Origin: Lichina pygmaea
Lineage: Eukaryota; Ascomycota; Lichinomycetes; Lichinales; Lichinaceae
Direction: 5' to 3'
NCBI GenBank assembly: GCA_963422465.1
Contig: OY730169.1
Location: 3,162,001-3,226,000, forward strand
Length of the DNA: 64,000 nucleotides
Below the pieces are notes generated by a model. That model made no database searches. It was not told the origin of the DNA and saw nothing but the letters and a program-made list of their open reading frames with translations. Positions 1 through 11,997 of the stretch are shown here, in pieces. Each line of letters starts with the position of its first letter. Position 1 is the first letter of the stretch. The position numbers and the translations under genes are program-made.

Positions 1-528
1 GATCGGGCCATCCGGTCCAAAGCCGACATCTACAAGGTAAGTTTTAGAGTCGATCGAGACGATGTTCACCATATGGCTCCTATCCACTGTCAACCCCTGT
101 ACGGATGACGCTGGAGCAAAAGGAGGCATTCCCTACCAGCCCGAGTAACGCTCGTTGGTGCGACCGTCCCCGGACATGCACACACGGGCACCGGCGGAGA
201 AGAGCGAGAATCCCAGACTCCGTAACACGCCACCGAAGAAGGTGTTGTTCTCCATGCAGTACCCGCCACGCTTCCGTACAACAATCTTCCTGAAGAGGGC
301 TTGGGGATCGATTGAGATGGAGTGATGCTGTGAGTAGTGCAGCGAAAGGTTTTCAAAAGGCACATGAGCCATCTGGCATCTCTGCAGTCGCCTGAGAAGG
401 CTGAGCTGTCCAGACCCAGACGACCACAACGACCACACATCCTCTTTGGTCGTTCCAGCATAGAGATCGATCCGTGCGAGGTACTGATCCAGCTCATCTT
501 TCACGTACGTCCAACTCGACGCGGCCAT
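1..528 (-). CDS. arylamine N-acetyltransferase (NAT), 5' part, two exons
   Basis: NAT moves an acetyl or malonyl group from CoA to arylamines in the cytosol; in fungi it detoxifies aromatic amines. The minus-strand ATG is at 528. Exon 1 (528-137) carries the RGGYCMENN motif with the catalytic Cys. A 57-bp intron (136-80, GTAGGG...GATAG) is needed because the frame hits a stop just after YSGW; splicing gives YSGW-SHMVNIV, which supplies the catalytic His. Exon 2 (79-1) continues to YLVDVGFGPDGP with the catalytic Asp. The full Cys-His-Asp triad is therefore visible in the expected order and spacing. The C-terminal half lies outside the window. It is divergently oriented to AHA1. The family is certain; the substrate is not. 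Confidence 0.93.
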
Positions 529-1104
529 GGCGAGGGACCCTTGGCGCCTCCACTTTGTCTGTAGTCTTACTCCTTGTGGGAAGATACTGTCGAGCAGGAG
601 TCTTGATATACGTGAGGCTAAGGTGTTGAAGACGTCACTGCCCCGCCGTCAGGACGGTGTGGGCAATTTCACGAAGGGATCGTAGGGACTAACGACAGAT
701 CATCTAGTCTTTTGGTTCTCTGCGATACACAGGCCTGAATGTAAAGCAAGATTGGTATCATGTCTTTAGATATCGCAGCTCCTCCTTGCAAAAGTCCGGT
801 TGTTTCTCCTATTGTTGCCTGTCTGGAGTCTCCCGTGTCATGACGACTTTTCCAGCGCGCCAACAATTTACACTCAGAAGCCCCACTCGGCAGCTCATTC
901 CAGCAGACGTTGACCTAAGATCGGAGGAAACCTCGCCGGTGAGTAGCGTGCCATTGACGACGATATCACCAAGGCTCCATCCATCTTCATGACCAGTCCC
1001 TTACCGTACCGGTAGTTGTCGGGAAGCCAACTGGCCCCAACTAGATTTGCTACTAGAATCCTGGCTGGAGGCCGTTCGAACAGCGATCCAGGTCCTGTTT
1101 CGAG
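529..1104. promoter_or_regulatory. divergent intergenic region between NAT and AHA1
   Basis: This 576-bp spacer separates two genes transcribed away from each other, so it should hold both promoters. I see no convincing TATA box, RNA gene or additional coding exon. Short reading frames here have no recognisable content. Confidence 0.5.
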
Positions 1105-2351
1105 ATGGTGCTTCACAATCCCAACAACTGGCACTGGGTCAACAAGGATGTCGCCGCCTGGGCCAGAGAACACGTCGAGAGGCAGCTGAAGAGCATATCG
1201 GTGGAGGCCAACGGGGCGTCGGCGACGGTAGATCAGGTGTTGACCTTCGACGGAGACGTCGATGTCAGCCAGCGGAAGGGGAAGGTGATGACGCTCTTCG
1301 ACGTCAAGCTCGTCCTGGAATACAGCGGTGCGTCGTTCGAGACTCGTGGAGCTCGACGCGGAGCCGTCAGGCTGACCGGAAGGCTTCCGCCAACAGGGAC
1401 TACGACCGACGGAAAGGACGTACGCGGCACCATTACGGTACCAGAGGTGGCGCACGACACGGCCGAAGATGAGTACGTCGTACGTTCCCTTGCACCTCGG
1501 CTACTATTTGGTCATTCGTTGCCGGCGGCCGGTATCCTAACGGCGACGATAGTTCGAGATTGATGCCTACTCGGACGAGCCAGCGAAACAGCCGGTGAAG
1601 GATCTGGTGCGCAAAGAGATGGTCCCTCAGCTGCGGAAACAGCTCGTTCAGCTTGCGCCGGCCATAATCGCCGAGCACGGCAAGGACCTTCAACACGCAG
1701 CCAACTCGAACCCGTCCAGCGGAGTCGCGACGCCGGCAGACGCGGGCCCCTCGGGGTGTGCGAAGCTCGGTGAGAAGCAGCCGGCGGCGGCTGCAAAATC
1801 GACTAGCGGCGGCAAGGGAGAGACGCTGGTTAACGTCACGACCGTGACAGACACGGAGGAGTTCCGGACAACGGCGGCGGAGCTGTTCCGGACCTTTACG
1901 GACCCTCAGCGCATCGCCGCCTTCACGCGGTCTCCGCCGAAGGTGTTCGAGGGCGCGAAGAAGGGCGGCCGGTTCGAGATCTTTGGCGGCAACGTCTCGG
2001 GCGACTTCGTCGAGCTCGAAGACCCGAGCCGGATCGTGCAACGCTGGAGACTGTCACAGTGGCCGGCAGGCCACCACTCGACGCTTCAGATCACGTTCGA
2101 CCAGAACGATCAGGATGGCGTCACGGTGATGCGGGTCAAGTGGGACGGAGTCCCGGTGGGACAGGAGGAGGTGACGAGGAGAAACTGGGGCGAGTACTAC
2201 GTGGTACGTTTCGCGCGCCGACCTGCGCCTCCGGCTCCTTCCGTTCTTCCTTTCTTCTCGGAACCCTCATGCCGGCACGGTTCATCCTGGGCACGAGGAC
2301 GCTGACCGACGCTGGCGCGTGCAGAGGAGCATCAAGACGACGTTCGGGTAA
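1105..2351 (+). CDS. AHA1: Aha1-type activator of Hsp90 ATPase, three exons
   Basis: Aha1 binds the middle and N domains of Hsp90 and stimulates its ATPase in the cytosolic chaperone cycle. Exon 1 (1105-1479) encodes the N-terminal Aha1 domain and begins MVLHNPNNWHWVNKD, including the conserved NNWHWxxKD signature. Intron 1 (1480-1552) has a GTACGT donor and a CTAAC branch site. Exon 2 (1553-2203) holds the end of the N domain (PVKDLVRKEMVPQLR), a low-complexity linker, and the C-terminal START-like domain ending in NWGEYYV. Intron 2 (2204-2324) has a CTGAC branch site. Exon 3 gives RSIKTTFG and TAA at 2349-2351. The total of about 350 residues is normal for fungi. Many homologues end a few residues later (FGFGxxL), so the last codons could be a further splice site (GG|GTAAGT) rather than the true end. 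Confidence 0.93.
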
Positions 2352-5300
2352 GTGTCAAGCGTCTCTCCTCGTCTCTCGTGTCTCCATCGCCCATCGGAGG
2401 ATGTGCCAATATCGGCCGCCTTCCGCGGCTCAAACCAACCACCCGAGGTACATCTTGATATCGGCAACGGACAATCGCGGCGCGGTCGGCGTCGAGCCTG
2501 TCCCGCTACACTCCTGACACCCGTTCCGAAAAGACTCCCTCGGGAAGACGGGAGCAAGGGCGAGAGTATTCGCTCATCCTACAACGGCCCCGCTCAAGCG
2601 GATCTTGTTCGTCCCTGCGTGGCCGGGCGGGATCGCTTGGTCCGCGGCGCGCCCGTCTGGGGAGATCCTGGCCGTGAGAAGGCTCAGCCTCAGAAGCGAC
2701 CCACGAGCGCCTCAACGGCGTCTCCCACGGACCGCCCTCCTCGTTCGCGATGCAGCCGGGCCTGGAGAGAAACACGTTCGATGTCGGTGCAGGGTTTGCT
2801 GACTGCGAGTCTCTCGGTCACAGATTCGGTGCCATCCTGTAGCCCATGCATTCTGAGACGAGTGCCGGTCGAAGACGGCACAGAAGCCGCACAGCAGCAG
2901 CTCTGTACGGGGGGGGGGCGATCAAAGTCTCCGACGGAAGAGGAGGTTGTGAGGCATTTCGAGGCTGTCGTCGAGAAGGCCATCAGACCGTGAGATTACT
3001 CGTAAGCTGGGTTTCTAGACGCCTGCGGCCCGTCTTACAGTTCTACAGCCGCGTCGAAATCGAAGGACGGTTGGCATGTTTCTCCAACCTGACCTGCGAA
3101 TGCACCTCTGTACTTCCGTACGTACGTACAAACGCCGCCGATGCACGTGAATTGTTTCGAAAGATCTACAGCCGTGTTTGCAGCTTCGCCTGCTGCGTGT
3201 TGCTCGCCGCTACACCAGCACGAGGCCACCAGTACGTATTACTAGCCCACATGGAGAGATCTCCGTTCTAGCCCCGTAACTCCACCGTATGACTGTAGAT
3301 GTGTAATGACGAGATTTACATACGAGGTTGTGCCCTCAGGCAGTCTGACGACGACCAATTTCTCTACACCTCCGTTACGTACGTACGAGTATGTAATACG
3401 TACTGTACTCCGTATATACGATTGCAGATGCAACAAGACTGAGGTTTGCGTGGTGCTTTACAAACCATGAATACCCGTGCTGGCACGGGTACGGCCGAAT
3501 GCGGCTGAATGCGGCTGCTGCGTGTTACAGTACGACTACTATATGTTACGTACGTATCTACGGTGTGTGCTGTGCGGTGCAGTGGAAATTGTAAGTTGTC
3601 CTTTCAGAACCGCTGACATTGGCAGTCACTGACGATATGCTTGCTGACTGCCAAGAACATATGATTTGATGTCCTGATAATTCCGGCGCACTGATAGGAT
3701 GGAGGACGGATGGGACGGAGCCACCACCACCACTTCTTAGCTCCAGCCACGTCCGCCACGCTAGAAGAGCCCCGCAGTGCCCCGCTACAGTAGGTACAGA
3801 GTATACATACGTACGTATGAGTACGAGGAGTATACTGTAGCGGATGGGACGTTACGTGTGTACGCTTAGTAAGCTGAAAGGGCTCGCAACATTATCAAAA
3901 TAATTTGGTCAGATCGCTTGCCCAGGCACACCAGCCATCATAGATCTAGTCCCTGAGTTCTTTGATGCACCAGCAGCCCCAAAGTGACAGCAAATGACTC
4001 AAGGTGAGTGTCCTGTTGCCAGGCAGTCATTGATGCCAACAGGGGGCACACATGAGTTGGACGAGTGCAAGTATCTAGATATCTCAAGAGTTTTGACAAT
4101 GCGGCTCTGAAGTTCTCTATGGCTTGTATACACGTAACGTTATTTCGGCTATACGTACGAAGTACCCATACGTAGTCGTACACCTCGTACTGCACGGTAC
4201 GGGGGTACTATAGATTTGCTGACTTGCCACCGAGGAGCAATTGATTAGTCATCCAATGTCGGACCCAACCCAGTAATACGATACGTAATGTGCCCGTCGT
4301 AATTACGATACCTACAGTGAGGAGACGAGAGACTGATGCCAAAGTCATCAAAAGGCTTGTCACGATGCTAAGCCGGATGACTCTCTGTCATCTACTGTAA
4401 TCACATGACGCCTCAGAGGCTACGTTAGGAGGTATATCTACGATTACGTACGAAGGTACAGTGCGTATAAGGGGTGCGGTAGGACTGACCAAGAAATCGA
4501 GGGGCGTCGATTTCATGTCATTGAGCATGGATGGAGAGCGTTGACATGTCTCTGCATTCTTCGCCGGCCTCGTTGGTCGTCGTCGTCGTTCATTTTCCTT
4601 GCTATTATCGTCGCGGCTGTCTGAGCCAACCAGAGGGCAAGCCGTCGTCGTCGCTATGGGTATGAGGGGCTGGCTACTACCTTCTTCATTTTCCTTTTTC
4701 TTGTTCACTTGCATCTGAGCCATTGGTCGGCGGGCTTTGGCTGCTTCTTTTCTCAGCCTCAGGCCAAGCCAACGGAACGACAGGTCGAGAAGATCTGCGG
4801 AGACGGTCTGCCTCATGCGGCCACGCACCTCCACGCCGGAAAAACTCAAAGATAAGAAGGACTGTGGGAGCGGAGGGCGAAAGTCGACTCGGCCGAGCTG
4901 TCACCTGCCCCGCACAGACGTGTCGTGACAGCGGCGCAGATGGTGGGCACGGTGGGGCACGCGCATCAAGACTCGCCCATTGTGATCCTCTGGGACCACA
5001 GGATGATGCCGCATGGTCTCGACTGGGGTTCGGCGGTCGGGATCAGGCTCTACGATGTCGGATACCACGAGGGCTGGGGTTCTGTTCGCATATAGCCGAG
5101 AGGGATCCTTGGGCAAAGGCGAGGAGGGTCTGGGCATGAGCAGCATCCACATGCACATCCACTCGATCGTCAACGGACAGTACGTATGTACATGCCGGAC
5201 GGCGCTACCCTGACAGTTGCATCCGACATACGGAACGAACACACCGACCCACGCCGCTGCTGCCAATCGTGCCTCGTTGGGCTGAAATCGGAACATTCCC

Positions 5301-6250
5301 CGGCAGATGCATACCTCGCCGCCTCCTGCCTCACACGGCCTTCACCGCCGCTCGCCGGACGGAGACAGGAAGGAGATCTGATGGGGATGGGCTTGACCGA
5401 TCCGGCTCGGCAGGGAGAAATAGAGGGCGGGTCGAGCGGGCCAACCGATCGACTCTGCATTCCAGTCAGAAGGCTGGACCGGCCTTACGAAAGACGGGAC
5501 AGGAGAATCGTGCAAGAATCTTAGCATTGTCGCGTCGACGAGACGCGCTAGTCGACGCGGAACTAACAGCATACTTACACGTCGACGGGGGAGGGGCTGC
5601 GGGGTCCGGACACCCCTTGCCTGGGTCGGGCTGGGAGGTCAAGGTGCCAACGGGCGAGCGTCATCGTGCCAGCTCATCGAGACAAAAGACCGCGCGCTGC
5701 AGCAGGAGCACATACTGCCACGGCACACCGGGAAGTACGATACGTACTGTACGTATTACAGTAAGTGAGGGTGGAAGGTGAGGCTGGACCAACCGGCTCG
5801 AGCGCCAATCGGCCGGCGAGACCTCCTTGCTGACTCGGCAGCCGTCACATATCCCATCGTCTGTCCGACATTGGCTGCTACGAGGGGTACAGCATTCTGA
5901 AGATCTGGAACTCGACCTGAGGAGAGGTCAGCACAGCAACCCTTGCGCCGGCGACAGCTGAGGGGCACATAAATATCTCGCGGCATCGGCAGAGGAAGCT
6001 TGGAAGGGTGAAACGGGTCTCGACGAAAGACGCACCGGCCCGCCGGAGTCGATGTTTTTCGTCCGCCATCTTTCCTCGACGGAGCCTACGACGCCTGACG
6101 GAACGAGCGAGCGAGCGAGCGACAGGCCTGCCGCGCCTGCACGGGCATTGAGCCAACGGGCCAGTCGAGAGGCCGCAACGCCCGGCCACTGCTTGTTCGG
6201 CTGGGCCATCGGTACCCGACAGCTCGCGCCAGAAGGCGCGGCTCCGGAAG
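2352..6250. other. long intergenic spacer, no supported gene
   Basis: About 3.9 kb downstream of AHA1. Many frames are open because the DNA is GC-rich, but none shows a recognisable domain, a convincing start or a consistent splice structure. It contains a G run near 2910-2919, many TACGTAC-type tracts and scattered low-complexity DNA. A peptide-like stretch at about 4856-5092 (plus strand) is discussed among the rejected items. No tRNA or 5S gene was recognised. Confidence 0.6.
3110..5760. repeat. recurrent TACGTAC-rich tracts in intergenic DNA
   Basis: Runs built on the palindrome TACGTA or its register CGTACG recur, for example near 3117-3130, 3377-3420, 3547-3556, 3805-3840, 4150-4210, 4445, 5177 and 5737-5757. 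Similar runs occur near 6527, 10783-10795, 10955-10980, 11035-11085, 11278-11290 and 13256-13270. They are absent from the four genes and from the retroelement block. They could be degenerate microsatellite or a binding motif; sequence alone does not decide. Confidence 0.55.
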
Positions 6251-6914
6251 CACGTAAGTAGCTGTTCGCCCACGGGTGCGTTTGAAGCTACTGCTTTGCG
6301 TGTTTTGCGCGACAAAGTGCGCTGGACTCCCCGCGTGTACTACCATACTCGTACTATTATTAAGATGACTGCATCTTCTCCTCCGTACGCGACATTGGTG
6401 GTGGCAGCGATTCGAGTACGCGCTAACGCTTGGCTTCCCGCCGTCGGAGTAGGCGCGAGCCGGTCGATCCGCGTCGTCGAGTCCAAAACCATACGGGTAC
6501 GAGATAGGTACGGAGGTACGAAGTCCGTACGTACGGAAGTAATGCAACCAGCACCGGACGTTCGCCCTGGAAACATCCATAGGGCGCACTAGTCGCGGCG
6601 TGGACGGGGGAGGGAGTCGAAACGTTTCGAGCTTTCCCGAGAGAAGCCATTGGTGGCCTCTCGTCGAAAGAAAAGGCTCCAGCCCAACGCCTTGAAACGG
6701 CGACGGAGGAGGAACAGCAGCATCAAGAACAGCCGCGGCATCATCGGCAGCAGCAGGTCTCGGCAGGACAGAGCTCGACACACCAAACAACACGTTCCGC
6801 CGGTGACGTTACGCGGGCGGGAATCTCAGGTGGATCTCGTGGTTGCACCCCGCGCTTCACCGAGCAGCGACCCTTCTTTAAGAAGGCATCGCCCGTCGAC
6901 CCGGCACAAACTCG

Positions 6915-6990
6915 ATCATCATCATCATCATCATTATTATTATAATCACCATCACCATCACCACCACCATCCATCGACATCGACATCGAC
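6915..6990 (+). repeat. trinucleotide microsatellite (ATC/ATT/CAC, then GACATC)
   Basis: Tandem ATC units pass into ATT, then CAC/CAT units, then three GACATC hexamers. The run lies in the cyclin leader and would encode His/Tyr-rich peptide if translated, for which there is no support. Confidence 0.85.
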
Positions 6991-8091
6991 ATCTCCTCCC
7001 CTCTCGGTCGTGCATAAGCGCAGGCAGGCACTGCAGGCGGCATCCCTTCCAACCCCACAACCAATCTCGCCCTGCTCCACCTTCGAACAGATCTCGTCCT
7101 CTCACACACAATCTCGTCTGCGCCGCAGTGGGCCTGCGCCTCCGTGTCTTCCGCGACAACCGAGCCGGAACTCCACCAACCCCCGCGCCTCGTCGTTACA
7201 AGCGAGAAAGTCTGCCGCCAAGGGTTCCCGCACCCTGCGACGACACAAGGCGTAACCCACGACGCCTGTCGAGTACGCTCCTCCTGTGGGCTGTGCCTCC
7301 GGGAAAGTCGGACGGGTTTAAACGGACGGAGGCGCCCTGGTTGGCCTTGCCTGCTTCGTCATTCGACATTCTCACACGCCTCGCCCGCTCGGCCCCGGTC
7401 CGAGTTCGAGCTTCATAATCGCCGACGTTCGTCCAGCCATCGGTCATCGTCATTGTCGTCAGCCGCCTCCCTCCGCCAAGGCTCCACGTCCTCACCGTCG
7501 TTCGACTCCGCCATCCCCTCCTTGACACTTCAACCACCGCGACCGGTTTCGTGGTCCGAAGCCTACCATAACTCTCAGGTGTAATCCGCCGGTCGGGTTC
7601 GCATTTCTGGCAGTCTAATTCCTCCGACACGGAGAAGAATCTAATCGGTCTTTCTCCCGGGGCGAAGAAGCGCATTCGTCGTACGGAACGACCGACGGCG
7701 CAGACTGTCTTCGACACAGCGATCCCTCTCTCCGTGTCTAGCGCTTGTACGTGTTGGACTGCCCAGCCGGACACGACGAAACGGGCAAAGGGCCTTTTTA
7801 CTTTCTTGCTGCGTCGACAAAATCAAACGCTCTCGGATTGCGCGAAACCAGGCGCTCACGCAGCAGAATACGAAGTCGCTCCGACACTGACTCGTGCACC
7901 GGGCTCGGTGAGAGCGCCTCCGCCCAGGAAGGCGATCATAAAGAAAACCCTCCCAACTGCCGCAAATACTGCTTGCGTGAAAGCGTGGGAGCAAGCCGAA
8001 GAGACGCTGCAGGGTCGATATTTCCCTCAGTCGAGCGGGACCGGTGCCATACCACCGGCGGCACATCAACCATCCGTTCGAGCCAGCTCCT

Positions 8092-8118
8092 CCCCCCCCC
8101 CCCCCCCCCCCCCCCCCC
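8092..8118 (+). repeat. 27-base poly-C homopolymer
   Basis: An uninterrupted C run in the putative 5' leader, 306 bp upstream of the cyclin ATG. It is G-rich on the other strand. Its length may be unreliable in an assembly and is probably variable among strains. Confidence 0.95.
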
Positions 8119-8424
8119 GATCCGCTTCGAAGCTCGAACCAACCGAAGCGTCTCGCGACTTGCCCGAATCCGACTAGGCGGCGCCTCTTTCGCTCATTCG
8201 TACTTTGAACCCACTCGTCGTCCCGGACGTCACCGTCGTTGTTCGGGATTAGGCTTCGCGCAACGCTCCCTCGGTGTCGACGGCCCCATCAGGCCACAGC
8301 ATCCCTTAAAGCACGCCCTTCACGCACTCGTCGGAGCATCTCGTGCCCAGATCGACCCGTCCTCGACGATCGTCTAGGTTCCCCTTGCTGCTCCCTCGCC
8401 GACTTTCCGCCCCGTCGATCGGTC

Positions 8425-9215
8425 ATGGCAAACTCGACGCCGCCCACGATGACAGCTCCGCCGACGTCGACGAGCGCGGTCGAGGCCGACGACGCCCTCG
8501 AGCAGTTCGTGCGCCAGCCCGTCTCGAGGGAGATGATCCGGCATCTGGCGCAGAAGGCCTCGTCGGTCATCCGGTGCGAGCCCACGACGGCCCAGGCGGC
8601 GCCGCGCGCCAGATTGCCGCCGACGCCGCCGCGCACGCCTCCCCAGGCTGGCGCGCCCGCCCTGGCCCCGCCCGAGGTGCCGCTACCCTCGCTCGAGGCC
8701 TTCATCGGCTCCCTCGTCGGCCGCTCGCACGTGCAGGTGCCGACGCTGATGACGTCGCTCGTCTTCCTCGACCGGCTGCACCAGCGCCTGCCGCCCATCG
8801 CCAAGGGCATGCGCTGCACCGTCCACCGCATCTTCCTGGCCTCGCTCATCCTCGCGGCCAAGTACCTGAACGACTCGTCGCCCAAGAACAAGCACTGGGC
8901 CCGCTACAGCTGCGTGCGCGGCTTCGAAGGCTTCGGTTTCTCCGTGACCGAGGTCAACCTGATGGAGAAGCAGCTGCTCTTCCTGCTCGACTGGGACCTG
9001 CGCGTCACCCACGACGACCTCCTCACCCACCTCGCTCCCTTCCTCGCCCCGATCCGCGCCCGCATACAACAACAGCAGCGGCAGCAGCGGCAGCAGCAGG
9101 AGATGCAGATGCGGGGCGAGGAACTCGTCCTGCGGCAAGAGAGACTCCGCGAGCGCGACTTCATCAGCCACCAGCACCAGCAGCGCTACCCCCCTCGGTT
9201 TCCCGCCGTCGAAGC

Positions 9216-9246
<31 letters not shown>

Positions 9247-9864
9247 ATGATGGCTCGCGTTGAGATGTCTCTGTACGATTCGCCCACCACCACCACCACC
9301 ACCACCATCAAGGCCGCCCCCTCGGCCTCCTCCTCTTGCTTGTCTATCGCCTCGACCCCGTACGATCGTCGCTCGCTACGGCCGACCCTCGCCAGCTGCA
9401 CCTTCTCCTCGCAGTCGGCCACCTCTCTGGCCCCGCCACACCGGTCTCAGCTGACCGTGCCTCGACAATCCCTGTCGCCTCCGTCGTCCATCGACGTCCC
9501 GCAACTGACGCGCAGCGCCACGGCCGACACCGTCTCGACGGCGTCGCGGTGTTCGTCGTCCATCAGCACGCCCGCCTCGAGCGTCGGCTCGTACGTCGAC
9601 GTCGAGGACGACATGGGCGTGCAGGCGGCCAGCTTCCAGGCGAGCCCGTCCGTGCCGCTCGTGTCCGTGCCCAGCAAGCTCAAGTCATCGTCATCCTCGT
9701 CGCAGACGATCAAGATCCATCAGCTCTGCCTCGACCGGCTCGAGGACGGCAAGCCGCCGAAGAAGCAGAAGACCGCTGGCAGCATCTTCTCGCGTTTCCT
9801 GGGAACGGGCGTCACCGAACGGTACGAACGTTTGAACGCTCGCTCGCGCCCTCAGTACGTCTGA
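8425..9864 (+). CDS. PHO80/PCL-type cyclin (Pho85 cyclin, PCL1/2-like)
   Basis: Predicted partner of a Pho85-type cyclin-dependent kinase, acting in G1/S or morphogenesis control. The single exon encodes 479 residues. I chose the ATG at 8425 because the upstream in-frame codons look like leader and the MANSTPP start precedes the first conserved segment. A Pro/Ala-rich N-terminus (1-85) leads into the cyclin box, about residues 90-205: [14 protein letters not shown], then [17 protein letters not shown], then the KNKHWAR segment and [14 protein letters not shown]. These are the usual PCL-class signatures. The tail is long and low in complexity, with poly-Gln, poly-Pro and poly-Thr tracts, and ends with a basic segment ([13 protein letters not shown]). 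Family confident; which PCL orthologue is not certain. Confidence 0.9.
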
Positions 9865-11997
9865 GCAAACGATCGAGCGGCGCTCCATCTTTTTGCGTCA
9901 TCTTGGGTCATTCATCCTACGCGGCGTTCTTGGTTCATGGAATCCGGCGGCACGGCGCAAACCACCGACGCGCGCGAGGCTGGTTTCACGAGGGGGCACC
10001 CTCCGGCATGTTTCAGAAGCACCATGCGGTGCGTCGTTCGACGCCATCTATTATTCAGCGCGAGTACAACATCAGCAACCACACTATCGTCCTCGACGAC
10101 CCTCACACTTCACCACCATCTACAACACCATAGATCATCACGACCGACACGAATCGAGACAAGGCAGACCCACCTCGGAAGACGAGACGCGGCTTCCGTC
10201 GTCGATGCCGTTGCTCCCAACTGGTTGGGACGACGAGAACCTCGTCCGACACCATCCGTTGTCTCATCAGCGCCTCAACCGACCTCACCTGTCATTTTCC
10301 CCCCCTTCTCGGCCCAGCGCCTTTTTCATTACTTTCTGCATGCAACTTGCACACGGAGTTGTCTCGGGAAGCTTTCCCGATCGAGTTCTTATCCTTTGGA
10401 CGATATTTGGGCCCCTCATATTACCCCGGAGGAGGGAGATAGAACCGCACCGCATCATCAACGGGCGGGGGTTCCAAATCTGTTCTTTGGGTTGCCAGTA
10501 TCTCTGGCTTCTTACGACGGTTGTTTATAGCATAGCGAAAGCGGGGAAGAGCGATATCCATATCCAATCCTGTTTAGCGTTTCAAGGAGATTTTTGTGTA
10601 CAGAGAGGTTGACCAACAGCCAGTTGGCTGAGCGCTTCTTATATCTGGCACGCCGGGGCAACAGTGGAGAATTTCGCGGGGATTGCTTCGTGAAGTAATG
10701 ACTCTTTGTCTACTCATGCTAATGCACCTGCGCCACTTCTCTGTGGAGAGCCTCGACACCACATAAACCCTCGCAGTAGTACATACGTACGTAAGCACAG
10801 TAAATACTCTTCCGGTCGAGAGACCGCCACTGCTCGTCATACCTACGAGTACTGTCACGGACTCTGGCTATCTCGCCCGCCTTGTTACGTGGCGGGGTAC
10901 CCAGCCGTGCCAGCCTAGGTACGCCGAGGCTCAGTCGTGGGTATGCAGGTACCGTACGTATGTACCGATACCTCACGTACGAGATAGTGGCTAGGAGTGA
11001 TTATGTAACAAGCCCTCAAGATCTAGCTACTTACGTACAAATGCACTGAGCTGAGTAGAAGTGCATACGTACCGTACGGTACTTCTGAACAGGAGGGCCC
11101 GATACTTGTCAGTTCTCAATCAACATGAGAAGATCAACACAACAGCGTGATCGGAGTAAAAGTCTTTTTTCCTGACACCATGTAGCTGCCGCTCCTGCAA
11201 GGCCAGGCATTTCTGGAGACCGACCTTGTACGAAGTGCGCAGGTACATGACACTTGCCTTGAAGAGCTCACTGGTAAGTACGTATGTACCCATCGGTTAC
11301 CGCACCTGGTCTCGTCGAGGGCTTGATGTCTCACCGTACTATAAGCATATGACGAAAACACGAAGGAAGCTCACAAGACAGCCTACCCTGTCGTGCCTTC
11401 TTCCATCATCGTGTATTCGACAAGGTAAAGTATGGAAGTAGTACGTACACCGCTAGCCGTACTCGATGCCCGCCGATCCCATCGCCGCCTAACCAAAGGA
11501 AGGATACGATGCTGCAAGGCGGCGAGCCCTTGCATGAAACGGTGATCTCCCATCTTTATCTCCACCGCGGAAGTCAGCGAACATGCTCGACCTTGAAGGA
11601 AAGTACACCGCCAATGTCGATGACCCCTGGCAACTTCGAATGTGACGGCTCTTCGTTCAAAACGTGGGGAGACGTATCGGTCATCTCACCTCGCTTTGCT
11701 AGTCCTCAAAAGGTCACAGCTCTTACGCCATTACGAAGATTGAATATCGAACACGAGGCTGCTTCGCCTCGCGATGCCTGCGATTGCATACTTTTTCTGG
11801 CCGCACTCTGCGTGCATCTCTTTCTCCTTCTCTTTCTACAATGGCCGACCCTCTGATTTGACCATGCACACGCGCTCTGCTGTGGACATCTCCCGTCGGC
11901 GGACGGCTTGCTCCACCATTCCTCATCTCTATTGACTGCGAGGGAGAGGTTGACTGTCTTCGAGAGCCAGATCACATTACCTCTACCGTCTGTCGTC
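9865..11997. other. intergenic spacer, no supported gene
   Basis: About 2.1 kb between the cyclin and the secreted-protein gene. The first part should hold the cyclin 3' UTR. A short hairpin-like stretch (CAGCCAGTTGGCTG) lies near 10617. TACGTAC tracts recur between about 10,780 and 11,450. Frames up to about 240 codons exist but have no domain, no codon pattern and no homology I recognise. Confidence 0.55.

Larger units (their letters stand above)
6251..8424 (+). promoter_or_regulatory. probable promoter and long 5' leader of the cyclin gene
   Basis: About 2.2 kb upstream of the cyclin ATG. The second half is rich in C and T on the plus strand and carries trinucleotide and homopolymer repeats, as long fungal 5' leaders often do. 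Frames here encode only His, Ser, Arg and Pro low complexity. Several ATGs precede the main start and could act as upstream ORFs. The transcription start is not visible. Confidence 0.4.

Noticed and set aside
2352-2993. 213-codon plus-strand frame just after AHA1
   Set aside because: No recognised domain and crosses a G homopolymer; a peptide-like end alone is not enough.
4388-4849. 153-codon minus-strand frame
   Set aside because: No domain, Arg/Lys/Ser-rich composition typical of random GC-rich DNA.
4856-5213. Protein-like stretch on the plus strand (SPIVILWDHRMMPHGLDWGS), followed in another frame by GMSSIHMHIHSIVNGQ
   Set aside because: No start, no consistent splice sites joining the frames and no family recognised. 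It could be an exon or a gene remnant; transcript data would decide.
6086-6793. 235-codon minus-strand frame upstream of the cyclin
   Set aside because: Arg/Ser/Pro-rich throughout and overlapped by equally open frames on both strands; no motif.
6650-7255. 201-codon plus-strand frame with poly-His
   Set aside because: The His/Tyr tract is a trinucleotide microsatellite; the rest is basic low complexity. Better read as cyclin leader.
8343-9263. 306-codon plus-strand frame overlapping the cyclin
   Set aside because: Shadow of the cyclin coding frame in GC-rich DNA.
9893-10612. 239-codon plus-strand frame after the cyclin
   Set aside because: No domain or codon pattern; competing frames equally open.
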